Position numbers and translations under genes: made by a program | Notes under the pieces: model-generated | Told to the model about the DNA's origin: nothing | The model's database searches: none | Seen by the model: the letters and a program-made list of their open reading frames with translations, nothing else | Shown here: piece by piece, positions 25,129 to 33,155 of the stretch | How positions within the stretch are numbered: the first letter of the stretch is position 1 | How the letters are laid out: each line of letters opens with the position of its first letter | Source of the DNA: Belliella filtrata | Lineage (GTDB): Bacteria; Bacteroidota; Bacteroidia; Cytophagales; Cyclobacteriaceae | Assembly: GCF_022549775.1 (NCBI RefSeq) | Contig: NZ_JAKZGP010000033.1 | Coordinates: 1-53,746 of the forward strand | Direction of reading: 5' to 3' | Length of the DNA stretch: 53,746 bases

Positions 25129-26322
25129 TTGGATTTATCCCAGTTCGATACGGAATCATTTAGACAATTTGTGCAGGATCATCTCCTTGAAGATCCTGCA
25201 CATTTGCTTTTAAAGTATGCCGGAAAAACGGATTTTGATCTCAAATTCGCAGTTCAGCAAATTCAAGCAAGACAGAAAGCAAAACACAAAATTCCGACTT
25301 GGACCAATAACCCCAAATTACTTTTTCCGATTAGCATTTCTATGGAGCAAGCTTCCTCTGAGGAAACTGCCCAATTCAAATCCAACTTGCTAAGCGGTCA
25401 ATCAATGATTGACTTAACAGGAGGTCTTGGAGTAGATACTTATTTTTTATCCAAAAACTTCCAAAAAGCCATTTACTGTGAAAGGCAAGAGGCACTCGCA
25501 TCACTTGCTGCGCACAATTTCAGTCAGTTAGATAAGAAAAAGTTCGAAATCGTTCATGGAGATAGTTTGACCTTTCTTGAAAACCAACCTGATAAGTTTG
25601 ATTTGATTTACTTAGACCCGGCAAGGAGAGGGGAAAACAACCAAAAACTATATAAACTCACGGATTGTGAGCCTAATGTGGTATCAAATTGGAGCCTTTT
25701 GAAATCAAAAACAGCAAGCATTTTGATCAAAGCTTCTCCTATGCTAGACATCAAACAAGCTATCACAGAGATCTCTGAGATTCAACAAGTATGGATTGTA
25801 TCCGTAAAAAACGAAGTCAAAGAAGTCCTCCTTTTATGGGAAAAATCTAAAACACAATCAAAACCAATACAGATTAGCTGCATAGATCTTCACCCTCTTG
25901 GAAATAAGGAATTCAACTTCACACATGAAGAAGAAAATCTATCTCAAAATGAAATTGGCGATATTGAAGCGTTAATCATCGAGCCAATGGCAAGCATCAT
26001 GAAAGCTGGCGCATTTAAGACATTTGGCTCACAGTTTAGCCTGAAAAAACTACATGCAAACAGTCACCTGTATACTACTCAACATTTATCAGAAAAGAGT
26101 ATCCCCGGAAAAGTTTTTAAAGTTCTAAAATCTATTGAAAGTCCAAAAAAAGAGTTGAAAAATATGTTTTTGGATGGAAAAGTAAATGTAATCACCAGAA
26201 ACTACCTGCTATCAGCAGATGAACTCAAAAAAAAGTACAAGCTAAGAGACGGGGGAGATCAATTTCTAATTGGGACAAAAGTCGGAGAAAAATACCGTTT
26301 GATTTTAACTGAACTGCTGTAA
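25129..26322 (+). CDS. THUMP-like domain class I methyltransferase (PG_1098 family)
   Basis: A 397-residue SAM-dependent methyltransferase-like protein conserved in Bacteroidota. The N-terminal helical region contains LKFAVQQIQARQKAKHKIPT. The Rossmann methyltransferase core has motif I in MIDLTGGLGVDTYFLS and the active-site-like LIYLDPARR. The C-terminal THUMP-like part ends NYLLSADELKKKYKLRDGG. The likely target is RNA, but this is inference. Initiation is probably at a TTG codon 1 nt after the asd stop, since no nearby ATG fits. This tight coupling suggests joint expression with asd. Confidence 0.85.
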   Translation: MDLSQFDTESFRQFVQDHLLEDPAHLLLKYAGKTDFDLKFAVQQIQARQKAKHKIPTWTNNPKLLFPISISMEQASSEETAQFKSNLLSGQSMIDLTGGLGVDTYFLSKNFQKAIYCERQEALASLAAHNFSQLDKKKFEIVHGDSLTFLENQPDKFDLIYLDPARRGENNQKLYKLTDCEPNVVSNWSLLKSKTASILIKASPMLDIKQAITEISEIQQVWIVSVKNEVKEVLLLWEKSKTQSKPIQISCIDLHPLGNKEFNFTHEEENLSQNEIGDIEALIIEPMASIMKAGAFKTFGSQFSLKKLHANSHLYTTQHLSEKSIPGKVFKVLKSIESPKKELKNMFLDGKVNVITRNYLLSADELKKKYKLRDGGDQFLIGTKVGEKYRLILTELL

Positions 26323-26351
26323 ACTCATTTGAAAAGATAAACACAAAAAAA

Positions 26352-26370
26352 GCCACTTGAATCAAGTGGC
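26352..26370. terminator. Hairpin downstream of the methyltransferase gene
   Basis: GCCACTTGA and TCAAGTGGC form a perfect short-loop hairpin. The T-run lies on the minus-strand side (7 T), while the plus side continues only CCTTT. It is placed where the asd unit should end but is polarised towards minus-strand termination. Confidence 0.55.
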
Positions 26371-26684
26371 CCTTTAACAGTTACAGGTTAGGGATCTTTA
26401 TCTCTCGCGGTAAATTTGAACCTTGGAGTATATATTTTTCAACATCCTAAATACTTAGGGCTTCTTGGAAAATTACTTAGAAATTAAAACGCAGGGCTTG
26501 AACTAAGTTCTAATTTTCTTTTTTTGTGTATTTTCCTTGTTATTGAGAAGAGCCCTACCTAGGAAAAGTATAATTTCATAAGATTTAATCTATTAGTTGT
26601 CTGTCTTTTTGACGAATGGACATACCTTTCCCATAGAAGTCAATATTCTCTTGATTTTAGACTGCTTTCTGACCTGGAATTTAA

Positions 26685-27215
26685 AGCGTACACGAAACGG
26701 CTTGCTCATTTGAGGGGCACCTAGGCGCTTGGGAAGATGTCCTATCTACTCTCGCCCAAAGGGCAAACTTACTTTTTATGAACCTGAGACCCATATCTGA
26801 TTGGGGAATGACCGTATTGAACGTGTAGGACAATGCTCCGAAAACATTTCATAAGAAGAAGAGAAATTTAAACTGGGCAGAGAGATACAGAGGGCTTATC
26901 AATGAGCTGTCCTTACTCAACCAAATACAGCTGATCCTTAAAACCCAAGGACTGTCCATGGATACATTTGAGGAATGTAAGAAAGTATTGGCTCATTGCA
27001 ATGCTCTCAGACTTTGCTGGTTTGGAAAGGAGCTTACAGAGCATATTCAAAAAACCATGGATGGCAGCCCAGAAGACCGTTTGGAAAGCCTACTGTGCAG
27101 TTCAGATATAATAGAATCTGCATTTGGGAAATACAAAAACTACATCCAAGCAAACCCGATGGTTGGGATCACCAACCTATGCCTTGCTGCGTTCACAGGT
27201 AAGCTAACAAAGTAG
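26685..27215 (+). pseudogene. Transposase relic (C-terminal part, in-frame stop)
   Basis: A reading frame runs from 26685 to 27215, interrupted by TAG at 26826. It gives HLGAWEDVLSTLAQRAN, then RPISDWGMTVLNV, stop, then LNWAERYRGLINELSLLNQI. The last 85 codons contain SSDIIESAFGKYKNYIQANP and MVGITNLCLAAFTGKL. The ESAFGKYK and NPMVGIT pattern resembles the C-terminus of Bacteroidota DDE transposases as I remember them; the exact IS family is not recognised. Further decayed coding-like sequence (YSLDFRLLSDLEFKAYTKR) lies upstream in another frame near 26650-26709. It is inactive. Confidence 0.6.
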
Positions 27216-27303
27216 GCACTTCAATCAATAAATGTGGCCAATGTTAAAAGTTGGACAACAGATAACATTGGCCAGACTACCTTGTCTAAAAGATTGAAAG
27301 TGC
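27216..27303. repeat. Nested inverted repeat directly after the transposase relic
   Basis: The outer arms GCACTTCAATC (27216-27226) and GATTGAAAGTGC (27292-27303) pair with one bulged base. The inner arms GGCCAATGTT (27236-27245) and AACATTGGCC (27264-27273) are perfect. The structure begins at the base after the relic's stop codon. It could be the end of the lost insertion sequence or a separate structured element. Confidence 0.6.
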
Positions 27304-27402
27304 TAAAATGGAACGAAAAAATTTCAACTAAATTAATATCAAATTTAACACCCCATCTGGCAGGTCTTAAGAAATGAATTTTAGTGCAGCTAAATTTGAA
27401 AT

Positions 27403-28431
27403 TTAAGTCATCGCCTTAAACTGCTTTAGAAACCGAATATCATTTTCTGTAAACAATCTCAGGTCTTTAATTTGGTACTTAAGCATGGCAATTCTTTCTA
27501 TTCCCATACCAAAAGCAAATCCTGTATATTTTTTTGAATCTATTCCGCAATTCTCTAATACGTTTGGATCAACCATTCCTGAGCCGCCTATTTCTACCCA
27601 ACCGGTACCTTTACACACATTACATCCTGCTCCACCACAAAGCTGACAAGAAATGTCAATTTCTGCACTTGGCTCTGTAAAAGGGAAATAAGAAGGCCTA
27701 AACCTTACTTTTGTTTCTTTACCAAACATCTCTTTTGCAAAATGATATAGTGTATTCTTCAAGTCCGAAAAACCTACATTTTCATCAACATACAATCCCT
27801 CTACTTGGTGAAATATACAATGAGCTCTTGCAGATATCGCTTCATTACGATACACCCGACCTGGAGAAAGAGTTCTAATCGGTGGCTTTTGATTTTCCAT
27901 TACCCTCACTTGAACAGACGAAGTGTGTGTTCTCAAAGCAATATCTGGTCCCTTTTCAATGAAAAAGGTATCTTGCATTTCTCTCGCTGGATGATTTTCC
28001 GGGAAATTCAGAGCTGTAAAATTATGCCAATCATCTTCTATCTCAGGCCCCTCTGACAAGTTGAACCCTATTCTTTCAAAAATCTCAATAATACGCTGCC
28101 TCGTAGCTGTCAATGGATGTACGCTTCCTACAGAAACATTGCTAGGAGGTAGGGTAAGGTCAATATCTTGATTTTTTGATTGATTTTGACTGCTATTGAC
28201 TCTTTCAATGAGTTCCTGAAACTTTTCCTCTGCAAGTATTTTTACCTCGTTGATCAGTTGGCCATACGCCTTCTTTTCTTCATTTGGTACGTTCCTCATT
28301 TCAGCGAAAAGCTCACCAACTACACTTTTTTTACTAATGTATTGCATCCGGTAAGCTTCGAGCTGTTCTGCATTACTTGCATCAGCTGAAGCTATTTGGG
28401 ATTTTATAATATCTATTTTTTCTTGTTGCAT
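27403..28431 (-). CDS. pheS: Phenylalanine-tRNA ligase alpha subunit
   Basis: A 342-residue catalytic subunit of the heterotetrameric class II enzyme charging tRNA-Phe. The N-terminal coiled coil includes YISKKSVVGELFAEMRNVP. Class II motifs are HPLTATRQRIIEIFERIGF, FRPSYFPFTEPSAEIDISC and the ATP-binding FAFGMGIERIAMLKY. Cysteines in CQLCGGAGCNVCKGTGW form the usual insertion. The frame is open to a GTG at 28455, but a promoter element at 28455-28462 puts the transcript start downstream of it. ATG 28431 is therefore chosen. pheT is not adjacent, as often in Bacteroidota. Confidence 0.96.
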   Translation of the reverse strand: MQQEKIDIIKSQIASADASNAEQLEAYRMQYISKKSVVGELFAEMRNVPNEEKKAYGQLINEVKILAEEKFQELIERVNSSQNQSKNQDIDLTLPPSNVSVGSVHPLTATRQRIIEIFERIGFNLSEGPEIEDDWHNFTALNFPENHPAREMQDTFFIEKGPDIALRTHTSSVQVRVMENQKPPIRTLSPGRVYRNEAISARAHCIFHQVEGLYVDENVGFSDLKNTLYHFAKEMFGKETKVRFRPSYFPFTEPSAEIDISCQLCGGAGCNVCKGTGWVEIGGSGMVDPNVLENCGIDSKKYTGFAFGMGIERIAMLKYQIKDLRLFTENDIRFLKQFKAMT

Positions 28432-28454
28432 TGGGTCAAGAATTTTTTTAAACA

Positions 28455-28462
28455 CAAATCTA
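28455..28462 (-). promoter_or_regulatory. -7 promoter element of pheS
   Basis: On the minus strand TAGATTTG matches TAnnTTTG and predicts a transcript start near 28449. That excludes the GTG at 28455 as start and supports ATG 28431. Confidence 0.45.
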
Positions 28463-28507
28463 AAAGAATCTGATTGAATGAAAGGTGTTTTGTTTAATTA
28501 TATCCTA

Positions 28508-28628
28508 AAATCCGCAGACCTTTAGGGTTTTTCTTTACTTCCAATCAGTTGTTAGAAATGATCGAGTGAAACATGGAAGGTCTATTGTCACTATCAATCA
28601 ATCAAATACAACATTGTCTTGCGGATTT
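28508..28628. repeat. Long inverted repeat between rsmB-type gene and pheS
   Basis: AAATCCGCAGAC (28508-28519) pairs with GTCTTGCGGATTT (28616-28628) with one bulge, enclosing 96 nt without a gene. It begins 14 nt beyond the stop of the rsmB-type gene and lies upstream of the pheS promoter, so it cannot be a pheS leader attenuator. Its size and position resemble the element at 11672-11786. Confidence 0.55.
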
Positions 28629-28642
28629 AAGGTATATAATAA

Positions 28643-29833
28643 TTATCCCCTTCTTCTTAATTTGGCGATGTAAAAGCCATCAAAGCCACTTTCTTGTGCC
28701 AATACCTTGCTATCTTCTATGAGTTCAAATTGACTTCCATTTGGTGAGCCCAAGAACTTCTCTACTTGATCTTGATTTTCGCTTGGTAGAATACTGCAAG
28801 TAGCATACACCATGATGCCTCCTGGCTTGAGCATTGCAGAATAAGACTGTATAATCTCTTGCTGAATGTCCTGAACCTTTTGAACTGATTCTGGTGTGAT
28901 TTTCCACTTTGTATCAGGATTCCTGCGCAAAACCCCAAGTCCAGTGCATGGCACATCTAATAAAAGTCTATCTGCTGAAGCCTTCAACCTTTTGATCGTT
29001 TTATTACCTTCGATCACCCTTGGTTCAATGATGCTTATTCCATTCCTCCTGGCCCTCAACTTGGTGTTTTGAAGCTTCCAAGCCTCTGTATCCATCGCTA
29101 TGATTCTTCCTTTGTTTTCCATTAGAGATGCAAGATGAAGTGCCTTTCCTCCTGCGCCTGCACAAGCATCTATTACCCTCATTCCAGGCTCTACTTCCAA
29201 AGCTTGCGCTACCAGTTGAGATGAAGCATCTTGTACTTCAAACAAGCCTTCTTTGAAAGCAGGATTTTTGAATACATTTTGTCTCTGCCCTAGTACCAAA
29301 GCATCTTTGTAGCCTTTTGGAGCATAAGTCTCCACTCCATCTTTAGCAAGCCTGTTCATCAAGTCTTCTCTGGTGATCTTTAGGGTATTTACTCTTAACA
29401 CCACATCAGCCTGAGTATTAAGTGTTATGATCTCAGCATCCCATTTTGATCCGAGAAGGTCTTCCCCCATTTTATCAAGCCAATCTGGGATAGACTGGAG
29501 GGTAGCCCTGTCAGTGATTTTTTTATACTTTCTTTCTACTACCTCTGGATTGATACCTTTGAATTCTCTCCATTCAGGAAGAATCTTCCCTTGAAGTAAC
29601 CAATATGTTCCAAAAAGATGAAATGTATCCGAAGAAGGGCTCACTGCATTGATCAATTTCCACCACCGAACCATATCATATACTGACTCAGCTATAAACC
29701 CTCTATCTCTTGAACCCCACTTAGGGTTAGACTTTAGGGTACGCTCGATAACCTTATCTGCGTATTTGTTATTTTTAAATATTTCATCAATAGCGGTAAC
29801 TACGCCATTGACTGTACTGGTGTGGAGTTTCAT
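28643..29833 (-). CDS. RsmB/NOP-family rRNA m5C methyltransferase
   Basis: A 396-residue SAM-dependent RNA cytosine-C5 methyltransferase. The SAM site is in VIDACAGAGGKALHLASLM, motif IV in LLLDVPCTGLGVLRRNPDTK, and the catalytic cysteine of motif VI in VYATCSILPSEN; these two cysteines define the family. The N-terminal helical part (residues 1-140) is an RNA-binding NusB/PUA-like extension. ATG 29833 is preferred to a TTG nine bases upstream. The target is probably 16S rRNA, though other RNAs are possible. Monocistronic. Confidence 0.92.
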   Translation of the reverse strand: MKLHTSTVNGVVTAIDEIFKNNKYADKVIERTLKSNPKWGSRDRGFIAESVYDMVRWWKLINAVSPSSDTFHLFGTYWLLQGKILPEWREFKGINPEVVERKYKKITDRATLQSIPDWLDKMGEDLLGSKWDAEIITLNTQADVVLRVNTLKITREDLMNRLAKDGVETYAPKGYKDALVLGQRQNVFKNPAFKEGLFEVQDASSQLVAQALEVEPGMRVIDACAGAGGKALHLASLMENKGRIIAMDTEAWKLQNTKLRARRNGISIIEPRVIEGNKTIKRLKASADRLLLDVPCTGLGVLRRNPDTKWKITPESVQKVQDIQQEIIQSYSAMLKPGGIMVYATCSILPSENQDQVEKFLGSPNGSQFELIEDSKVLAQESGFDGFYIAKLRRRG

Positions 29834-29852
29834 ATTGCTCAATTTGAACTTG

Positions 29853-29860
29853 CAAAGATA
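29853..29860 (-). promoter_or_regulatory. -7 promoter element of rsmB-type gene
   Basis: TATCTTTG on the minus strand matches TAnnTTTG, 19 nt before ATG 29833. No -33 element is evident. Confidence 0.5.
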
Positions 29861-30140
29861 GGAAGAATAAAAAGAATTTGGATAAAATCAAAAAAACGAA
29901 ATAATAGTCTTGATTATGGATTGATCTTTGCTCTTACAAACTCGAACTTAATTACCTAAATTTAATTTAAGTACATTTGAAATTAGCGTATACTCGCATA
30001 TTTTGATGTTATGTTTTACACCCTTTCAATTAAAATGAGACTGAAATTTTTCAGTTATTGAATTGTAGGTTATTCCAAAGCCAATCGGTAATTTATGGTA
30101 ATCACTTAGCAAACAGTAGGTGAATCTCAACAATAAGCTT
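29861..30140. other. Gene-free divergent spacer
   Basis: An AT-rich spacer between the divergent rsmB-type gene and the small zinc-ribbon gene. Apart from the two promoter elements at its edges I see no gene, repeat or clear hairpin. Confidence 0.4.
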
Positions 30141-30148
30141 TAATTTTG
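30141..30148 (+). promoter_or_regulatory. -7 promoter element of zinc-ribbon membrane protein gene
   Basis: TAATTTTG matches TAnnTTTG and ends three bases before ATG 30152, predicting a transcript with almost no leader. Confidence 0.45.
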
Positions 30149-30151
30149 ATC

Positions 30152-30436
30152 ATGGGAGAAAAAAAATGCCCTCATTGTGGCGAATGGTCCAAGTGGACTA
30201 CAGATATAAACGACAAGTGTGAACATTGCGGTCAGGCACTCGGCGGTAGAGACCTGGCCTACAAAGAGCAAAGGGATAGGGATACAAAAGCCAATGAAGA
30301 ACAATGGATTTTCTACATCAAAGAGTCTGATAGTGATTTCGTCAAAGGAATGAAAAAGATTGGCAATTTCTTTTACACCGTTTACATGGCGATTATTACA
30401 TTTCTTGCTTGGGTAATTGCCGCACTTCCAGGTTAA
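30152..30436 (+). CDS. Small zinc-ribbon membrane protein, unknown function
   Basis: A 94-residue protein. A two-Cys-pair ribbon at the N-terminus (KCPHCGEW, then CEHCGQAL, residues about 5-27) should bind zinc. A charged middle follows (YKEQRDRDTKANEEQW) and a C-terminal transmembrane helix at about 70-90 (FFYTVYMAIITFLAWVIAAL). The ATG at 30152 is preferred to the TTG 6 nt upstream. The next gene begins directly after its stop, and prmC follows that, so the three form one unit. The function is not recognised. Confidence 0.7.
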   Translation: MGEKKCPHCGEWSKWTTDINDKCEHCGQALGGRDLAYKEQRDRDTKANEEQWIFYIKESDSDFVKGMKKIGNFFYTVYMAIITFLAWVIAALPG

Positions 30437-30802
30437 ATGTCAGTTTTAAAAAATCCTCTATTCATTTTTTGTTGTGTTGTATTTTGGGTAAATCAAGCAA
30501 TAGAACGGGTTTGGAAAATACACCTACCATGGGTACATGCCTATTTGGATGATTTATTGGCTATGCCAGTGATCTTTGGTATTACACTTCAAATATTCCG
30601 CTGGATCCATCCTTTGAAAGAAGAGTTTAGATTCTCAAAAAAACAATTGATAATAGGCTGGGTTTACTTTTCGTTTATATTTGAGATATTTCTACCCAGA
30701 AAGTCAAGCACATACACAGCAGACCCTTGGGATGTGGTATGTTACGGAGTCGGAACAATCTTATTTTACGTATTTATTCAAAAATCCAAGCACAATAATT
30801 AA
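30437..30802 (+). CDS. Small polytopic membrane protein
   Basis: A 121-residue protein with about four transmembrane helices: residues 8-22, 38-56, 68-84 and 100-115. Conserved-looking charged residues lie in loops (WVHAYLDDLLAMP, FEIFLPRKSSTYTADPWDVV). The HAYLDDLL and TADPWDV segments are typical of a Bacteroidota-specific group sometimes named magnesium citrate secondary transporter; this name is from memory and unproven for function. VanZ-like topology is another possibility. It sits between the zinc-ribbon protein and prmC with no intergenic bases on either side. Confidence 0.65.
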   Translation: MSVLKNPLFIFCCVVFWVNQAIERVWKIHLPWVHAYLDDLLAMPVIFGITLQIFRWIHPLKEEFRFSKKQLIIGWVYFSFIFEIFLPRKSSTYTADPWDVVCYGVGTILFYVFIQKSKHNN

Positions 30803-31642
30803 ATGATTTCCCTTAAACAGCTGTTTCAAAACTATGCTGAAAAACTTAATTCAATTTACGACAAACAAGAAGCTGAAAGCTTAAGTATGTGGTTGTTGGA
30901 AGATTCACTTGATATTAATAGGCAAGATATTTTACTAGATAAAACATTAGAGAAAATACCTCCTTCCCTAGAAGCCAATCTTAGCAATCTCTTAGAAAAA
31001 AAACCTATTCAGTATATATTAGGAAAAGCGCCATTCTATGGGAGAACATTTGAAGTAAATGAAAGCGTATTAATCCCTCGTAACGAAACAGAGGAACTTG
31101 TTCACTTAATCATAAAGGATAACAAAAAGCTCAATCTTCGCATACTAGATATTGGAACTGGGTCGGGATGCATCCCCATAAGTTTGAATCTTGAAATCCC
31201 ATCATCTCAACTCTTTGCAATTGATATAAGTGAAGATGCACTAAAGGTAGCAAAAAGAAATGCAGAATCACTTGGTGCAAGTGTCGCATTTTTCCAAGTA
31301 GATATCTTGAATGAAGAGATTCCTGTTGTCGGACTAGACATCATCGTGAGCAATCCTCCCTATGTATGTGAATCAGAAAAAACATTAATGCATGAAAATG
31401 TGCTTAATCATGAGCCACATCTAGCACTTTTTGTAGATGATGATGATCCTTTGATATTTTATAATGTGATTGCACAAAAAGCAAAATCATGTCTCAAAAA
31501 CGGAGGGAAACTATACTTCGAAATCAATGAAGCCCTTGGCGGTGATGTGCTGGCACTTCTTGTAGGAATGGGTTATGGAGAAGTGATTGTCTTGAGAGAT
31601 TTGAATGGGAAAAACCGAATGGTTAGGGCTGTTTTGAGATAA
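30803..31642 (+). CDS. prmC: Peptide chain release factor N5-glutamine methyltransferase
   Basis: A 279-residue enzyme methylating the Gln of the GGQ motif of release factors RF1 and RF2, needed for efficient termination. The N-terminal helical domain (1-85) includes KKPIQYILGKAPFYGRTFEV. The SAM-binding motif is ILDIGTGSGCIPISL, and the catalytic NPPY motif is at residues 184-187 (IVSNPPYVCE). All are diagnostic of PrmC. It is the last gene of a three-gene unit without gaps. Confidence 0.96.
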   Translation: MISLKQLFQNYAEKLNSIYDKQEAESLSMWLLEDSLDINRQDILLDKTLEKIPPSLEANLSNLLEKKPIQYILGKAPFYGRTFEVNESVLIPRNETEELVHLIIKDNKKLNLRILDIGTGSGCIPISLNLEIPSSQLFAIDISEDALKVAKRNAESLGASVAFFQVDILNEEIPVVGLDIIVSNPPYVCESEKTLMHENVLNHEPHLALFVDDDDPLIFYNVIAQKAKSCLKNGGKLYFEINEALGGDVLALLVGMGYGEVIVLRDLNGKNRMVRAVLR

Positions 31643-31672
31643 TCTCCTTTTATTGTTGAAATAACAATCATC

Positions 31673-32290
31673 CTAATAATCCATAACAAATTCACCAATC
31701 CAAAAAACCTTGTTTGACTTAAAATTAACAAAACCTTCACCTACTTCTATAAAGGTGGCGTAGGTAATGGAATGTATTTGGTTTTCATCGTTCTCTTTCA
31801 CCTCCACAAAAGCCCCTTCTGGAGCATGCAATTGCAAACTTTCTCCTGCAAACCACTTTTTAAACTCACCATTCTTTACGGGAAAATAGCGCATAGGTGC
31901 ATCCCAAACTACCATATCTAAGTGATCAAGTTTATCCTCGAGACTGAATACTTGCTTGTGCGAAAAACCTATGATATTGACTGCACCATGTTTGGTTGCA
32001 ATCAAATATTGTAACCCTTCATCAAGAAAATCTTCGCTGCTGACTCCCAAAAATTTCACCGGATATTGCTCTTCCAGCAGGCTGTAATTATTCTTTTGGA
32101 AATCCGTGCCTGCTATGATCAAATCAATTTTGATCCCCCAAGAAATCACTGTATGTACCTCTTCTTGTGCTACCAATACAGTAGGTGACCATTCCAAAAG
32201 AGGCGCAATACTCTCATAACCAAAGCCTTTTGTACTCAAAATCAATAATGCTGGCTCTTGTTGTTCTTTTACAAAATGGTGGGAAGACAT
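31673..32290 (-). CDS. Thiamine pyrophosphokinase-like protein
   Basis: A 205-residue protein similar in outline to Bacteroidota proteins annotated as thiamine pyrophosphokinase. The N-terminus MSSHHFVKEQQEPALLILST precedes an alternating alpha/beta domain. IKIDLIIAGTDFQKN resembles the substrate-binding loop (IIGDxDS) of the family but lacks the exact Asp-x-Asp-Ser. The C-terminal half (residues 130-205, beta-rich, with APEGAFVEVKEN and FKSNKVFWIGEF) matches the family's beta-sandwich layout. The missing loop residues make kinase activity uncertain. It converges with prmC. Confidence 0.5.
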   Translation of the reverse strand: MSSHHFVKEQQEPALLILSTKGFGYESIAPLLEWSPTVLVAQEEVHTVISWGIKIDLIIAGTDFQKNNYSLLEEQYPVKFLGVSSEDFLDEGLQYLIATKHGAVNIIGFSHKQVFSLEDKLDHLDMVVWDAPMRYFPVKNGEFKKWFAGESLQLHAPEGAFVEVKENDENQIHSITYATFIEVGEGFVNFKSNKVFWIGEFVMDY

Positions 32291-32577
32291 GTTGCTTGTG
32301 AATTTAATTGATTAATGCAATCATCCGCTTTAACGCCATAAGAAGTATATCAACTGAATACGGAATAACTTTTGAACCAATTCCGAAAAACTGGAACAAA
32401 TAATCTACTACCTACTTGCCCGAAGGTGACAGGTCATATTTCCATTAAAATTTGAAATCACTTTGTATGGTATTGAATCTATCTGGATAAACATACAAAT
32501 TAATGATTAAACCTAAATATAAATATTTACACATCATCGTTTTGAAACAAAAATCATTTTAAAATTTGTAAATTCAT

Positions 32578-32844
32578 ATTAAAGAAAAGATCGTAATCCA
32601 AACTAAGGATAAATCAAAGCTTGATTTAGTGAAGTAAATGATTGAAGCTGTGCGCGTTGACTTTAAAGTTGTCACGGGTCAAGATGTCTTAAATGAAAAC
32701 CCTTCACCAAGTGGTGATCCTTTTTTTGATAACCCAAAGAATGTTAAGGAAATCCTTCGAAGAAAAAAGGGCATTGAAACTGGAAAAGTTAAGTCGACTC
32801 CTTTCCCCGAAGAAATATTTAGCAAGCTTTTAGATAGGGTATGA
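32578..32844 (+). pseudogene. Antitoxin gene broken by a nonsense codon (partner of YoeB relic)
   Basis: The frame reads IKEKIVIQTKDKSKLDLVK, then TAA at 32635-32637, then MIEAVRVDFKVVTGQD and onwards to TGA at 32842-32844. The sequence up to the stop followed by KMIEA is the normal start of Bacteroidota antitoxins paired with YoeB/Txe, so an AAA-to-TAA change is likely. The expected ATG at 32578 is now ATT. A 68-codon frame beginning with ATG 32638 remains open and could in principle be translated as a truncated antitoxin. Its stop overlaps the toxin ATG by 4 nt. Confidence 0.7.
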
Positions 32845-33066
32845 AATTTATAATTGTTTACAGTCCTGAAGCGATAAAGGATAAAGAAAAGATTTTGAAA
32901 TCAGGAAATCAATCTTTATTTAAAAAAACTTAAGAAACTAATAGCAGAACTAGAAGAACATCCAGGGACTGGCTTGTCGGCAAGAAGAATAAATCATGAA
33001 CATCGTCTTTTTTATTTCATTGACGGTAAAAATAGTTATCGTTACTGTAATTTCAGCTTTTTGACA
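32841..33066 (+). pseudogene. YoeB/Txe-type toxin relic
   Basis: The frame starts MKFIIVYSPEAIKDKEKILK and breaks after QSLFKKT at a run of A. The next frame gives KKLIAELEEHPGTGLSARRI and NHEHRLFYFIDGKN. The part between PGTGL and RRINHEHR should hold about 15 residues (GKPE-type to WS), so an internal deletion is inferred. A second shift near 33025 would be needed to reach VTVISAF-HY, the usual YoeB end. The HEHRLFYFI core retains the RelE/YoeB signature. It is inactive. Confidence 0.75.
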
Positions 33067-33155
33067 TTACTAAATAATACTACATCATAAGTTTTTCTAA
33101 AAACAACCTGAATCCCACTGGTTGATCTTCAGTCTTCTTTTAGGGTTAAATATTT

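Noticed and set aside
31652-31668. ATTGTT/AACAAT hairpin between prmC and the kinase-like gene
   Set aside because: Only six A/T-rich pairs with weak T-runs; not strong enough to call a terminator.
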